The position numbers and the translations under genes are program-made. Below are positions 48,735 through 59,390 of a stretch of DNA of 64,000 bases, piece by piece. Numbering within the stretch: position 1 is the first letter of the stretch; each line of letters begins with the position of its first letter. Under the pieces are notes generated by a model, which saw only the letters and a list, made by a program, of their open reading frames with translations, was not told the origin of the DNA and did no database searches. The DNA lies in NCBI GenBank assembly GCA_024699605.1, contig JAILPJ010000025.1, positions 1-64,000 on the forward strand, in the 5' to 3' direction. The DNA is from Desulfovibrio sp. (GTDB lineage Bacteria > Desulfobacterota > Desulfovibrionia > Desulfovibrionales > Desulfovibrionaceae).

Positions 48735-51700
48735 ATGAGCCAGGACATGTTTGATCCAGAACTTTTTACAGATTTTATTGCAGAAGCGAGAGAGCATCTC
48801 GAAACCATTGAACCCAATCTTCTGGAACTGGAAAAGACTCCGGACAATCTTGCCCTGCTCAACGAGATCTTCCGCCCCATGCATTCGCTCAAGGGGGCCT
48901 CGGGTTTTCTCGGACTGAACCGGATCAATCAGATTGCCCACCGTGCCGAAAACATCCTCGATGCCCTGCGCAAGGGCGAGATGGTGGTCACAAGCGAGAT
49001 CATGGATGTCATTCTGGCGTCCACCGACGCTCTGCGTCAGATGATCGACAATCTGGAATCAACCAGCGCTGAAGGCGATGTGGCCATTGAGCCAATCATT
49101 GCGCAGATCGACAATATTATGAATGGCGGGGGCGCTTCAGCCCCCGCAGAAGCAGCGCAGCCTGCCGCAGAAGCCGAGCCTGAGCCTGCCAGTGAACCTG
49201 CGCAAGACGTTGCCAGTGAGCCTGCACCTGCCAGCGAAGCTGTTCAAGAAGCTGTCAGTGAGCCTGCGCCTGAAGCGGCCGCTGCGAGCGAAAGCCCAGA
49301 AACAGCGAGCGCGCAGGCTTCCGAAACAGCGCCTGAAGCTCCTGCCCCTGAAGCACAAGCCCCTGCCCCGAGCCCTGCGCCGGCAGAAGCGGCTGAACCT
49401 CAGGCCGCCAGTAAGGGGCTGACACCGAAGGAATGGATCGCTACCCTCCCGGCTCTTGACAGCTATCCCCTTGAAGCCTTTGGCGAAGATCACCTCAAGG
49501 ACTTCATCGACGAATCCTTCGAAAACATTGAAAATCTCAACACCGGCCTTCTGGCCCTGGAAGAAAACCCGGGCGAACAGAAGGATCTCGTCAACGATAT
49601 CTTCCGTTTCTTCCACAATATGAAGGGCAACAGTGGCATCATTGGCTATCAAGAGCTCAATGCCCTGACCCACGAGGCCGAAACTGTTCTGAACAATGTG
49701 CGTCAGGACAAGATGCAGGCCACCCCGGAACTCATCGACCTGTTGCTCTTAGTCGTCGATATGATGGAAGCGCTGATCCAGCACATAAATATCAGCGACG
49801 GCAAGGCCACGCCCTTTGACACCTCAGCGGTCATCCGCAAATTGCAGCAGGTGCTGGCGGGCGGAGCCATTGAACTGCCTGAGGCCCTGATGGCCGGTCA
49901 GGCGCAGGCTACGGAGAGCGCCAAGAGCGAGGAAGAAAAGCCCGAAGCAGCAGAAGCCGATCAGGCGGACCAAGCCAAGTCCAGTGTGGAAACGGTTAAG
50001 CCCACGATTATCCCCGTGGGCACTGAAACCGATGACAATGAAGCCTTCAGGGTCATGGTTCGCCAGCAGTTCGAGATCATTCATGCGGCTCTGGCCACTC
50101 TCGCCAAGGACGGTTCCAACAAGGAATCCATTGACGCCCTGCACCGCTGTCTGATTGTGGTCCGTAATGCCTGCAGCGCCGTGGGTCTTGACGAAATCAA
50201 GGTCTATGCCGAACGCACGGCCGGCATTGTGGAACAGGGACAGAAAAAGGGCATTGATTTCGGCATGATGGTCGACATGATGAACCAGGAAGTGGGCATC
50301 ATTGAAGACATGGTACAAAAGGCGGTTTCCGGCGGCGGCATCAGCATGTCGGAAAAGGAAAGTCCAAAGCCTGCCGAAGCCAAAAAGGAAGAAGCCAAAG
50401 AAGCTCCTGCTCAGGCCAAAGCCGAAGCGCCCAAGCCTGAAGCTGCGGCGGCGCCCAAGCCTGAAGCGCCTGCGCCCAAGCCCGAAGCTGCGGCTCCCAA
50501 GCCTGAAGCACCCAAGCCTGCTCCCAAGCCCGAAGTGGCGGCACCCAAGCCTGAAGCGCCAAAACCCGCGCCCAAGCCTGAAGCCGCGGCTGCGCCCAAG
50601 CCTGTGACTCCTACGCCGCAAGCCCCCAAGCCTGCCCAAGCGGCTGCTCCCAAGCCCGCGCAAGCCAAGGCACCGGAAAAGGCCCCAACGCCTCAAGCCA
50701 ACGGTGCTGCCCAGCATAAGGGTGCCTCCACCATCCGCGTGGATCAGTGGCGGCTGGATCATCTGATGAATTCCATTGGCGAGCTGATCATCAACCGCAA
50801 CCGCTACACCCTGATCGCCCGTTCTCTTGAAGGCGCCAGCGGCAGTGTGAACATTTCGGAAATCGCTCAGGATCTCTCGGAAACCACCTACGCCATGGCC
50901 CGTATTTCCGACGACCTGCAGGACACCATCATGAAGGTGCGCATGGTGCCGGTCTCCTCCGTCTTCTCGCGCTTCCCGAGACTGGTCCGCGACCTTTCCC
51001 GCAAAAGCGGCAAGGAAGTGGATCTGGTGATGGAAGGAGAGGAAACGGAACTGGATAAGAGCGTGGTGGAAGTCATCGGCGATCCTCTGGTGCATCTGAT
51101 CCGCAATTCCGTGGACCACGGCATTGAACCTGAAGCTGATCGCGTGGCCGCCGGCAAACCCGCCAAGGGCAAGGTGACCCTCAGAGCGTTCCACAAGGGC
51201 AATTCCGTAGCCATTGAGATTGAAGACGACGGCAAAGGCATTGATCCCGATAAAATGCGTCAGGTGGCCATCAAGAAAGGTATCATTTCCGCTGAAGAAG
51301 CGGCTCAGCTCGACGACAGTGAAGCGCGCGAACTGATTTTTGCCCCGGGTTTCTCCTCGGCTGAAAAAATCACCGATATCTCAGGCCGCGGCGTGGGCAT
51401 GGACGTTGTGCGGACCAATATCAAGAACCTCAAGGGCAGTGTGAGTACCTATTCCGAAGTGGGCAAGGGAACCAAGTTTACCCTCATTCTGCCGCTGACC
51501 CTGGCCATCATCGATGCCCTGATGGTCAATGTGGCCGGACAAATGTACGCCATTCCTCTGGATGCGGTTTCCGAAACCACCAAGATTGAATCGGTGCGAC
51601 TGACCGACATCAAGGGACGCAAGGCCGTAACCCTGCGCGGTGATGTCCTGGGTATTGTGGAACTTTCGGAAATGCTCGGTCTGCCGCCTGCCAAGGAACT

Positions 51701-51977
51701 GCCCGAGATGCTTTCCGTGGTCGTTATCCACGACAATGAACGGCGTCTGGGTCTGGTGGTGGATCAGTTGCTGGAGCGGCAGGAAATCGTGATCAAGCCT
51801 CTGGGCGCATATCTTGGTGATCTTCAGGGCATATCCGGTGCAACGATCATGGGCGACGGCTCAGTCATCCTGATCCTTGACCCCCATGAAATCTATATGC
51901 TGTCCACCTCCAAGGCCATGACCAACAGCCTTGAAGCCAAACAGCAGGCGCAAGCACCGGCTAAAATTGCCGTCTAG
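48735..51977 (+). CDS. cheA: Chemotaxis histidine kinase CheA with two Hpt, one degenerate Hpt, long Ala/Pro linkers
   Basis: MHSLKGASGFLG and FHNMKGNSGIIG Hpt motifs, VHLIRNSVDHGIE, GRGVGMDVVRTNI, C-term CheW domain; PKPEA repeats. Confidence 0.96.
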   Translation: MSQDMFDPELFTDFIAEAREHLETIEPNLLELEKTPDNLALLNEIFRPMHSLKGASGFLGLNRINQIAHRAENILDALRKGEMVVTSEIMDVILASTDALRQMIDNLESTSAEGDVAIEPIIAQIDNIMNGGGASAPAEAAQPAAEAEPEPASEPAQDVASEPAPASEAVQEAVSEPAPEAAAASESPETASAQASETAPEAPAPEAQAPAPSPAPAEAAEPQAASKGLTPKEWIATLPALDSYPLEAFGEDHLKDFIDESFENIENLNTGLLALEENPGEQKDLVNDIFRFFHNMKGNSGIIGYQELNALTHEAETVLNNVRQDKMQATPELIDLLLLVVDMMEALIQHINISDGKATPFDTSAVIRKLQQVLAGGAIELPEALMAGQAQATESAKSEEEKPEAAEADQADQAKSSVETVKPTIIPVGTETDDNEAFRVMVRQQFEIIHAALATLAKDGSNKESIDALHRCLIVVRNACSAVGLDEIKVYAERTAGIVEQGQKKGIDFGMMVDMMNQEVGIIEDMVQKAVSGGGISMSEKESPKPAEAKKEEAKEAPAQAKAEAPKPEAAAAPKPEAPAPKPEAAAPKPEAPKPAPKPEVAAPKPEAPKPAPKPEAAAAPKPVTPTPQAPKPAQAAAPKPAQAKAPEKAPTPQANGAAQHKGASTIRVDQWRLDHLMNSIGELIINRNRYTLIARSLEGASGSVNISEIAQDLSETTYAMARISDDLQDTIMKVRMVPVSSVFSRFPRLVRDLSRKSGKEVDLVMEGEETELDKSVVEVIGDPLVHLIRNSVDHGIEPEADRVAAGKPAKGKVTLRAFHKGNSVAIEIEDDGKGIDPDKMRQVAIKKGIISAEEAAQLDDSEARELIFAPGFSSAEKITDISGRGVGMDVVRTNIKNLKGSVSTYSEVGKGTKFTLILPLTLAIIDALMVNVAGQMYAIPLDAVSETTKIESVRLTDIKGRKAVTLRGDVLGIVELSEMLGLPPAKELPEMLSVVVIHDNERRLGLVVDQLLERQEIVIKPLGAYLGDLQGISGATIMGDGSVILILDPHEIYMLSTSKAMTNSLEAKQQAQAPAKIAV

Positions 51978-52049
51978 GCATTCTCAGCTGCAGCCCTCCC
52001 CTTTGCTGCAAGCAGATGAACCCCGGCGGGCAATCGGGAAGTAGAAGGA

Positions 52050-52082
52050 AAGGACACAGTCTTCGGGCTGTGTCCTTTTTCC
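52050..52082 (+). terminator. Rho-independent terminator after cheA
   Basis: AAAGGACACAG-tcttcggg-CTGTGTCCTTTTT. Confidence 0.88.
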
Positions 52083-52227
52083 GTGAGCAGGGCCAATTGA
52101 CAACCTTGTTGCCTTAGGGCTAGCTTCCTAGATTCGTACGGCCTTAGCCAAACAAAGCCCCTATCCTTGGCCATTTCATGCCTTTGGCCTCGCTTCTGAA
52201 CCATACTGTCTCCATGAGGAGGCCGAT

Positions 52228-53358
52228 GTGTCTCTTTGCCAATGCCGCATCTTCTATCTTCTGGCCTTCTTGGCCTGTGGACTTTTGCTTTTGCCAACAC
52301 CCGGCACTGTCTTTCTGGCCGTCTGCTTTTCCTGTCTCGGTCTGCCTCTTTATCGGCATCTCAAGTATCTGGGACTGAAAAAATACAGAAAGCTCCCCAA
52401 GGCACAAAGCTTCCGACGCAGTCTCTACCGGCGCAGCCCTCTTCTGCTCTACACCCTGAGCCTGCTCATGTCCGTCTTCATTCCCCTGGCGGTTTTGCTG
52501 TTACTTGTGGCGCCGCAGGCTTCACGTGGACTTACGCAACTCAGAAGCATGGAATTTGCGGAAAAAGTCAAAGTGCTGATGCCTGAAAACCTCAAAAACT
52601 TCGTCAATTCCCATCTGCCCTCTCTCAACGACTATCCGGCCCTCAAAAATATCCTCGGCGATCTCACCGACAATATTTCCGAACATTTTTTCTCCTTTCT
52701 CGGCAACATCTTTACCCCCAGCGTCCTCTGGCAGCGTGCCGTGGGCTTTCTGGGCGGCAGCCTCACCGTCCTCTGGACGCTTTTTCTCTTCTTCACCCTG
52801 ACCATTCTCTTTACGCTCTACGCCCGTCAGGCCCGCACCATCGTCACCCGCATCCTGCAGCTGCCCTTAGGTGTCATCCGTCGCTTTGTCTCCACCATCT
52901 ATAAGGCCCTGAGTGCCGTCATGCTGGGTGTGGTTCTGGTTGCCTTAATCCAGGGGCTTTTCTGCGGCATCGGCTTTGCCGTGGCCGGCATTGAATCTGC
53001 GGCTTTCTGGGGACTGATGGCCGCTTTTGTGGCACCCATTCCCATGATCGGCACCATGCTCGTCTGGGGTCCTCTGGCCCTGCTGCTCTGGTTTAAAGGC
53101 TCCCATTTTGCGGCTATCGGTCTGATGCTCTGGGGAGCCATCGCGGTTTCAGGCATTGACAATATCTGCCGCCCCATCTTTCTGCAGCAGGGCATCAAAG
53201 CGCCGATCTTTGTTCTGATTCTGGTCATGATCTGCGGCATGAGTGTCTTTGGCCCCCTTGGCGTCATCGCCGGTCCCGTGCTCTTAGCCTGTTCCCTGCA
53301 GCTGATTGAAGAAGCGCACACGTACTTTCCCAGCTCAAAGAAGCAGGATTCAGACTGA
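52228..53358 (+). CDS. AI-2E (YdiK/PerM) family transporter
   Basis: FIPLAVLLLLVAPQ, SAVMLGVVLVALIQGLFCGIGFAVAGIESAAFWGLMAAFVAPIPMIGTMLVWGP. Confidence 0.9.
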   Translation: MSLCQCRIFYLLAFLACGLLLLPTPGTVFLAVCFSCLGLPLYRHLKYLGLKKYRKLPKAQSFRRSLYRRSPLLLYTLSLLMSVFIPLAVLLLLVAPQASRGLTQLRSMEFAEKVKVLMPENLKNFVNSHLPSLNDYPALKNILGDLTDNISEHFFSFLGNIFTPSVLWQRAVGFLGGSLTVLWTLFLFFTLTILFTLYARQARTIVTRILQLPLGVIRRFVSTIYKALSAVMLGVVLVALIQGLFCGIGFAVAGIESAAFWGLMAAFVAPIPMIGTMLVWGPLALLLWFKGSHFAAIGLMLWGAIAVSGIDNICRPIFLQQGIKAPIFVLILVMICGMSVFGPLGVIAGPVLLACSLQLIEEAHTYFPSSKKQDSD

Positions 53359-53564
53359 GCAAAAGCGCAAAGTTCCGCAGTCTGAGGCTTTTTGGGCCGA
53401 AAGAAAAAAGGGATGGCAAACTTGCACGATTCTATACTTTGAGCTATCCTTATAAAAACTTTTCCTAGGCTCTTTGCGTGCTGCGCAACACCGCAAAGCC
53501 AGCGTGGATTTTACCATCCCCGCATCAATAGTTGGTGTAGGGATTTTCAGATAAGGAGATACCA

Positions 53565-56500
53565 ATGCAAAGTACGAGACGAAGCTTTCTCAAAGGCGTC
53601 GGCGCAGGCGTCCTTTGTCTCTCACTTAGTCAGCTCGGTTTTGATCTGACCGAGGCCAAGGCGTATGCCAAGGAACTGAAGATTAAAAATTGTCGCGCTG
53701 TCACGAGCGTTTGCCCGTTCTGTGCGGTCTGCTGTCAAGTGATCGCCTATGAGCGCGATGGTGAACTCATCGCCACAGAAGGCGATCCCGATTTTCCCAT
53801 CAACGAGGGTTCCCTTTGCGCCAAGGGTGCTTCTCTGTGGAGCATGTACACCAATAAGCACCGTCCCACCAAGCCCATGTACCGTGCGCCCTACAGTGAC
53901 AAGTGGGTGGAAAAGGATTGGGACTGGACCCTTGACCGCATTGCTCATCTGGTCAAGGAGACCCGCGATAAGGATCTGATTCTCAAAAATGAAAAAGGTC
54001 AGACGGTCAACCGTCTGGATAGCGTTTTCTGGATGGGCACCTCGCACGCCTCCAACGAGGAATGCGCGGCCATCCATCTCGCCATGAAAAGCCTGGGGGT
54101 CGTCAGTATGGACCACCAGGCCCGTGTCTGACACAGCCCCACTGTTGCGGCTCTGGCAGAGTCGTTCGGACGCGGTGCAATGACCAATCACTGGATTGAT
54201 ATCAAGAACGCCAATTGTGTGCTGATTATGGGCAGCAACTGTGCAGAACATCATCCAGTGTCCATGAAATGGGTTCTTCGTGCCAAGGATAATGGCGCCA
54301 AGCTCATCCATGTGGATCCCAAATTCTCACGTACTTCAGCTCGCTGTGACGTGCATGTTCCCCTGCGTTCAGGTTCGGACATTGCTTTCCTCGGCGGCAT
54401 GATCAACTATATTCTTGAGAACAAGCTGTATCAGGAAGAATACGTTAAAAATTACACCAATGCCTCTGTTGTCGTCGGTGCAGATTATGCGTTTAACGAT
54501 GGTATCTTCAGTGGCTACAATGCCGAAACTCGCACCTATGACAAAAAGGCCTGGGCACGCTCCAAGGACAAGGACGGCATGCTGGTGACTGACCCAGAGT
54601 GGAAGAATCCGCGCTGCGTCATCAATCTTTTGAAACAGCACTATTCACGGTACACCCTGAAGAACGTCTGTGACGTGACCGGTGTGCCTGAAAAGACCAT
54701 CCTGGAGGTCTACAACGATTTCTGCGCCACGGGTAAGCCCGACAAGGCCGGAACCATCATGTACGCCTTAGGGTGGACCCAGCACACCAATGGCGTGCAG
54801 ATCATCCGTACCTCAGCCATTATTCAGCTGCTCCTGGGCAATATCGGTGTGGCCGGCGGCGGCATCAACGCCCTGCGCGGCGAACCCAATGTGCAGGGTT
54901 CCACAGACCACGCCATTCTCTACGATTCCCTGCCGGGTTATCTGCCCATGCTGCGTGCGCAGTGGCAGACGCTGGATGAGTATCTCAAGGGCTGTACACC
55001 TTCCAAGGAAATGCCCAATAGTGTCAACTGGAAGAGCCACAATCCTGAATACATGGTCAGCCTGCTCAAGGGCTGGTTTGGTGACAGCGCAACAGCCGAA
55101 AACGACTTCGGCTACAGCTGGCTGCCCAAACTCGAACCGCGCGGCAACACCTCCTACTATTCGGTGATTGATCGCGCCTACAAGGATCAGATGCGTGGTG
55201 GCTTTGTCTTCGGTGTCAACCCCTGTCAGAGCTTCCCCAATACCCATAAGGTACGGGCCAGCCTGGATCATCTGGACTGGATGGTCTGCGGTGAGGTGCA
55301 CAATTCCGAGACCAGTGACAACTGGCATCGTCCCGGCGTTGATCCCACCAAGATCAAAACCGAAGTCTTCCTCTTGCCCTCAGCGCATCGTATTGAGAAA
55401 GAAGGCACCATCAGCAACAGTGGCCGCTGGCTGCAGTGGTTCGACAAGGCCGTGGAGCCCGCCGGTCAGGCCCGCGACTTCGGCCATATGCTTGTGCCGC
55501 TCATGAATAAGATCCGCGAGCTCTACAAGAACGAGAAGGGTGTTTTGCCAGAACCCGTTCTGAACATCGTCTGGCCCAAGGACTTCGTGGCCGAAGAATG
55601 GACCAAGCGTATCAATGGTCAGTTCTGGAAGGATGTGACCATTGATGGCAAGACCTATCACCGTGGTCAGCAGGTGCCCAAGTTCGCCAACCTGGCCAAG
55701 GATGGCAGTACCTCCTCGCTCAACTGGATCTACTGCGGCTCCTACACCGAAGAAGGCGGCAATAAGAGTAAGTACCGCGACAAGAGCCAGACCCCCGCTC
55801 AGGCTAAGCTTGGTCTCTATCCCAAGTGGTCCTGGTGCTGGCCTGTCAACCGCCGCGTGCTCTACAACCGTGCTTCGGTCGACGCCAACGGCAAGCCCTG
55901 GAATCCCAATCTTCCGGTCATTGAATGGGACGGAAGCAAGTGGAAGGACGGCTATGACGTCATTGACGGTGGCGGAGCGCCCATTGGTGTCAAGGAAAAG
56001 GGTCGTCTGCCCTTCATCATGTGCGCTGATGGTCTGGGACACCTCTTCGGACCTGGTCGTGAAGACGGTCCCTTCCCCGAGCACTATGAACCGGTGGAAA
56101 CTCCGCTCAAGAGCCACCCCTTCTCCAAGCAGCTGTCAAGCCCGGTCTATCTGACCTTCCATTCAGATCTGGACAAGCTGGCGGCACCTGGCGATCCCAA
56201 GTATCCTATTGTTCTCACAACCTATAGCATGACTGAACATTGGTGCGGTGGCGGTGAAACCCGCAATACGCCCAATCTCCTTGAAGCCGAACCTCAGCTC
56301 TATGTGGAGATGAGTGAAGAACTTGCTGCCATCAAGGGTATCAAAAACGGTGACGGTGTTATCGTAGAAAGCATCCGCGGCAAGGTCGAAGCCATTGCCA
56401 TGGTCACGGTCAGAATCCGGCCGTTCACCATCATGGGCAAAACCGTACACCTCATCGGCATGCCCTTTGCTTTCGGTTGGCTCACACCCAATTGCGGTGA

Positions 56501-56612
56501 TTCCACCAACAGACTCACCACAGGCGTGTATGATCCCAATACTACCATTCAGGAAGACAAGGCCTGCATGGTGGATGTCTACAAGGCCGCAAAGCTGACA
56601 GAAATTGCCTAA
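53565..56612 (+). CDS. fdhA: Formate dehydrogenase alpha subunit, selenoprotein (UGA=Sec), Tat-exported
   Basis: TRRSFLKG Tat motif; ...VVSMDHQARV-U(54129-54131)-HSPTVAALAESFGRGAMTNHWIDIKNAN; both track ORFs are in the same frame. Confidence 0.97.
54142..54159 (+). promoter_or_regulatory. Probable bSECIS apical hairpin in fdhA
   Basis: CTGTTG-CGGCTC-TGGCAG (with G:U pairs), loop about 16-17 nt after UGA. Confidence 0.55.
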
Positions 56613-56619
56613 TACGCAA

Positions 56620-56650
56620 CGGGCGCGTTCCTTCTAGGAACGCGCCCGAC
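56620..56650 (+). other. Intercistronic hairpin between fdhA and fdhB
   Basis: GGGCGCGTTCC-ttcta-GGAACGCGCCC. Confidence 0.85.
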
Positions 56651-56664
56651 AAGGAGATCCTCTC

Positions 56665-57324
56665 ATGCCTAAGTCATTTTTGATTGATACCTCTCGCTGC
56701 ACAGCGTGCCGTGGCTGTCAGATGGCCTGCAAAGACTGGCACAACCTTCCGGCCATTGAGACCAAACAGACCGGCACGCATCAGAATCCGCCAGATCTCA
56801 ATCCCTGCAACTACAAAATTGTCCGTTTTCGTGAACATAAGACTGAAGACGGCGGTGTAATCTGGAACTTCTTTCCCGATCAGTGCCGTCACTGCATGGC
56901 CCCCATCTGCAAGGATGTGGCGGACAAGGTGGTTCCCGGCGCCATTATTCACGATGAAAAGACCGGAGCTGTGCTCTTTACCGAGAAGTGTAAGGAACTG
57001 AGCCCTGAAGATGCGCAGGCCGTCATTGAAGCCTGCCCCTACAACATTCCCCGCCGCGAGGAAAGCAGCGGCATGCTCAGCAAATGCGATATGTGCATTG
57101 ACCGTGTGACTGAAGGTTTGCTGCCGATGTGCGTCAAGTCCTGTCCCACAGGCACGATGCTCTTTGGCGAACGCAGTGAAATTCTGGCCGAAGCCAAGCG
57201 GCGCCTTGAAAAGCTCAAGAAGACCTTCCCCAAGGCCTATCTTGCCGATCCCAGAGACGTCAATGTCATTTATCTTTTGGCTGAAGAGAAAGAGTTTTAC
57301 TACGAATATGCGTCCTTTATGTAA
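56665..57324 (+). CDS. fdhB: Formate dehydrogenase iron-sulfur subunit
   Basis: DTSRCTACRGCQMACKDWH and further 4Fe-4S motifs (CRHCMAPIC, CDMCIDRV). Confidence 0.95.
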   Translation: MPKSFLIDTSRCTACRGCQMACKDWHNLPAIETKQTGTHQNPPDLNPCNYKIVRFREHKTEDGGVIWNFFPDQCRHCMAPICKDVADKVVPGAIIHDEKTGAVLFTEKCKELSPEDAQAVIEACPYNIPRREESSGMLSKCDMCIDRVTEGLLPMCVKSCPTGTMLFGERSEILAEAKRRLEKLKKTFPKAYLADPRDVNVIYLLAEEKEFYYEYASFM

Positions 57325-57413
57325 CATGAGCCTTTCTGCCCCATGACCGGTGGGGCAGAAACGCTTCCTGGGCAAAAACATCAACGTTCTTGTGAACTTA
57401 AGCGGGAGAAAGC

Positions 57414-58358
57414 ATGCAAGTATCTCGACAGAGCGCAACAGAAACCCTGAATCAGATCGCTGCCTTCAGGCCTGCGCTCAAAACCATTCTTGACGCTTTT
57501 GCTCCTCTGCTTGAAGCACAGGATGCCCTGGCGCAGGAATTGTGCCAGGATCTCAAAACAGCGCAGATTTCTCTCCCGGCCTGTCAGGCTTCGCGTCTGA
57601 GTCTTGGCGTCTCCTTGCTTTCTGACCAGGATCTCCCTGATCTGGCCGAGAGCTATGCCAAAGCAGCCCACGCTCTGGCACCCCATCTGGAAAAGATACC
57701 TGCACTGTCTCAGCTCGCAACGCCCTTGGCAGAGGTTTTTACGGGACTTTCTCTGGCCGATCAAAAGACTCTGCGAGAGGCAGTTTGCAGCAATTCGCCC
57801 AAACTGCTGACGGATCTGGCCAAAAAGCACAACCTGGATCCGCTTGTGCTCAATCTTGCGGCCAGCTTTGTGGTTTCGGCACTTTTGCGGGGTCTTTGCC
57901 AGGCAAGCTTTGATCCCAGCGCGGAGAATCCTTGGGATAGCAACAATACCTGGCAGCAGGGTTATTGCCCGGTCTGTGGCAGTTATCCCATCATTGCCTG
58001 GCTCGACAAGCCCGTCATCGACGAACGCAATACCTATCTGCATGAAGGCGGAGGCCGCAAACATCTCTATTGCGGTGTCTGCGGCAGTGACTGGCGTTTC
58101 CTGCGTCTGGCCTGCCCGTCATGCGGTGTTTCCGCCAACAGAAAGATCGAAATTCTCGCTGAAGAAAGCAATACGCACGGGGAAGCCTTGGACTGGTGTA
58201 GTCAATGCCGCTCCTACTGTCCCACAGTGGATATCCGCGAACGCATCAGTCTTCCCCACTTGGAGGCTCAGGCTCTGGGGATGCTTCATCTTGAACTCGT
58301 TGCTCACGAAAAGAAGCTCAAACCCCTGCGTGCTTCCTTCTGGAATACCTTTGCCTAA
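57414..58358 (+). CDS. fdhE: Formate dehydrogenase accessory protein FdhE
   Basis: CPVCGSYP, YCGVCGSDWRFLRLACPSCG, WCSQCRSYC zinc-binding motifs. Confidence 0.92.
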   Translation: MQVSRQSATETLNQIAAFRPALKTILDAFAPLLEAQDALAQELCQDLKTAQISLPACQASRLSLGVSLLSDQDLPDLAESYAKAAHALAPHLEKIPALSQLATPLAEVFTGLSLADQKTLREAVCSNSPKLLTDLAKKHNLDPLVLNLAASFVVSALLRGLCQASFDPSAENPWDSNNTWQQGYCPVCGSYPIIAWLDKPVIDERNTYLHEGGGRKHLYCGVCGSDWRFLRLACPSCGVSANRKIEILAEESNTHGEALDWCSQCRSYCPTVDIRERISLPHLEAQALGMLHLELVAHEKKLKPLRASFWNTFA

Positions 58359-58419
58359 GAAGCGACAAAAACGCATTTGCTCAGGGTCCCTTTCTCATAC
58401 GCTGGAATGGAGTAGGAGA

Positions 58420-58857
58420 ATGAAATATTATCACGTTTTTCTGCCACTTTTGGCTTTCCTTTTTTTGCAGACCACAGGTGTGGCAGAAGCTAAAAGCATT
58501 CAGGAGATGGCCAATGCCATCAAAAATCCTGTAATACTCAAAGCCAGTAAATCCCATCTGCTCAATGTGACCTTTAATCATACCTCACACCGTGGTATCA
58601 CCTGTTTGACCTGTCACCATGCGGTCTCTGAAAGGCATGGCCGCTATGTTTCCTGTAGTCAATGTCACGTCCAGAAAGGACGCAGCCAAGAGCGGCTTTC
58701 GACGTTTGCGGCTTTTCACGCCAATGAATCCAAGCATTCTTGCTTTTCTTGCCATCGCAGCAAGGCCCTTGAGGCGCCCAAGCCCTACGGTCAGGTTTTC
58801 AGAAACTGCCGCCCCTGTCACTACGGATCTCAGGCCAAGCCGACAGCCCAAAAGTAA
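58420..58857 (+). CDS. Tetraheme cytochrome c3-like protein
   Basis: Signal peptide; CLTCHH, CSQCH, CFSCH, CRPCH. Confidence 0.92.
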   Translation: MKYYHVFLPLLAFLFLQTTGVAEAKSIQEMANAIKNPVILKASKSHLLNVTFNHTSHRGITCLTCHHAVSERHGRYVSCSQCHVQKGRSQERLSTFAAFHANESKHSCFSCHRSKALEAPKPYGQVFRNCRPCHYGSQAKPTAQK

Positions 58858-58910
58858 CAGAACCAACCTGCTTGAACCTATGTAATCAAAGGAACAGCTT
58901 TTGTGCATGA

Positions 58911-58943
58911 GCGGCAGTCCCTCTTAGGCTGCCGCTTCTTTTG
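58911..58943 (+). terminator. Terminator-like hairpin
   Basis: GAGCGGCAG...CTGCCGCTTCTTTTG. Confidence 0.7.
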
Positions 58944-59390
58944 TAGTTGAAAAGACAAGGCAGCCCTCATCAGGCGCTCTGAGTGAAAGTAGCGCAGGCA
59001 GAAGGAGAGACCACGGATTGCTCCTGATAGCTTTTGCGCTGCAGAAAGGCCCTTGGCGCAATCAAACGCAGCCTCAAACGACGAAGTGACAAAAGGACAA
59101 CGCGCTTTCCTCTTTTTTCAACGTTCAAGCCCTTACTTGTCTTTACGCGTTAGACAAGCTATAACAAGCCTAAATACGCTCTCCTCAAATTCCGCTCTGG
59201 CTCATCGCTTTGACGCTTTTTGTGTGCCATCAAGCCCTCGTAAGCCCAAAGGTGGCTGACTTGGCAAGGTTTCTGTTTTGCGCAAGCGCTGAGGGAAGCT
59301 GAATAAACCGTATTTGGCCTGTCTGTAACCTGCAACATCGACGACCCTCTCGCCTTTCAAGGAAAATGGGTTTCCCAAGCGAGGTTCACA

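Noticed and set aside
50390-50700. CRISPR-like short tandem repeats
   Set aside because: Repeats are codon-level PKPEA protein repeats inside cheA with no spacer structure; no CRISPR array found in the window.
49824-51194. 456-aa minus-strand ORF (and 49137-49673, 50411-50668)
   Set aside because: Antisense to cheA; the composition (LGLGRGFR repeats) is the mirror of PKPEA/Ala-Pro repeats.
57844-58419. 5' part of ORF 57844-58857
   Set aside because: Out-of-frame overlap with fdhE; the cytochrome starts at 58420 after AGGAGA.
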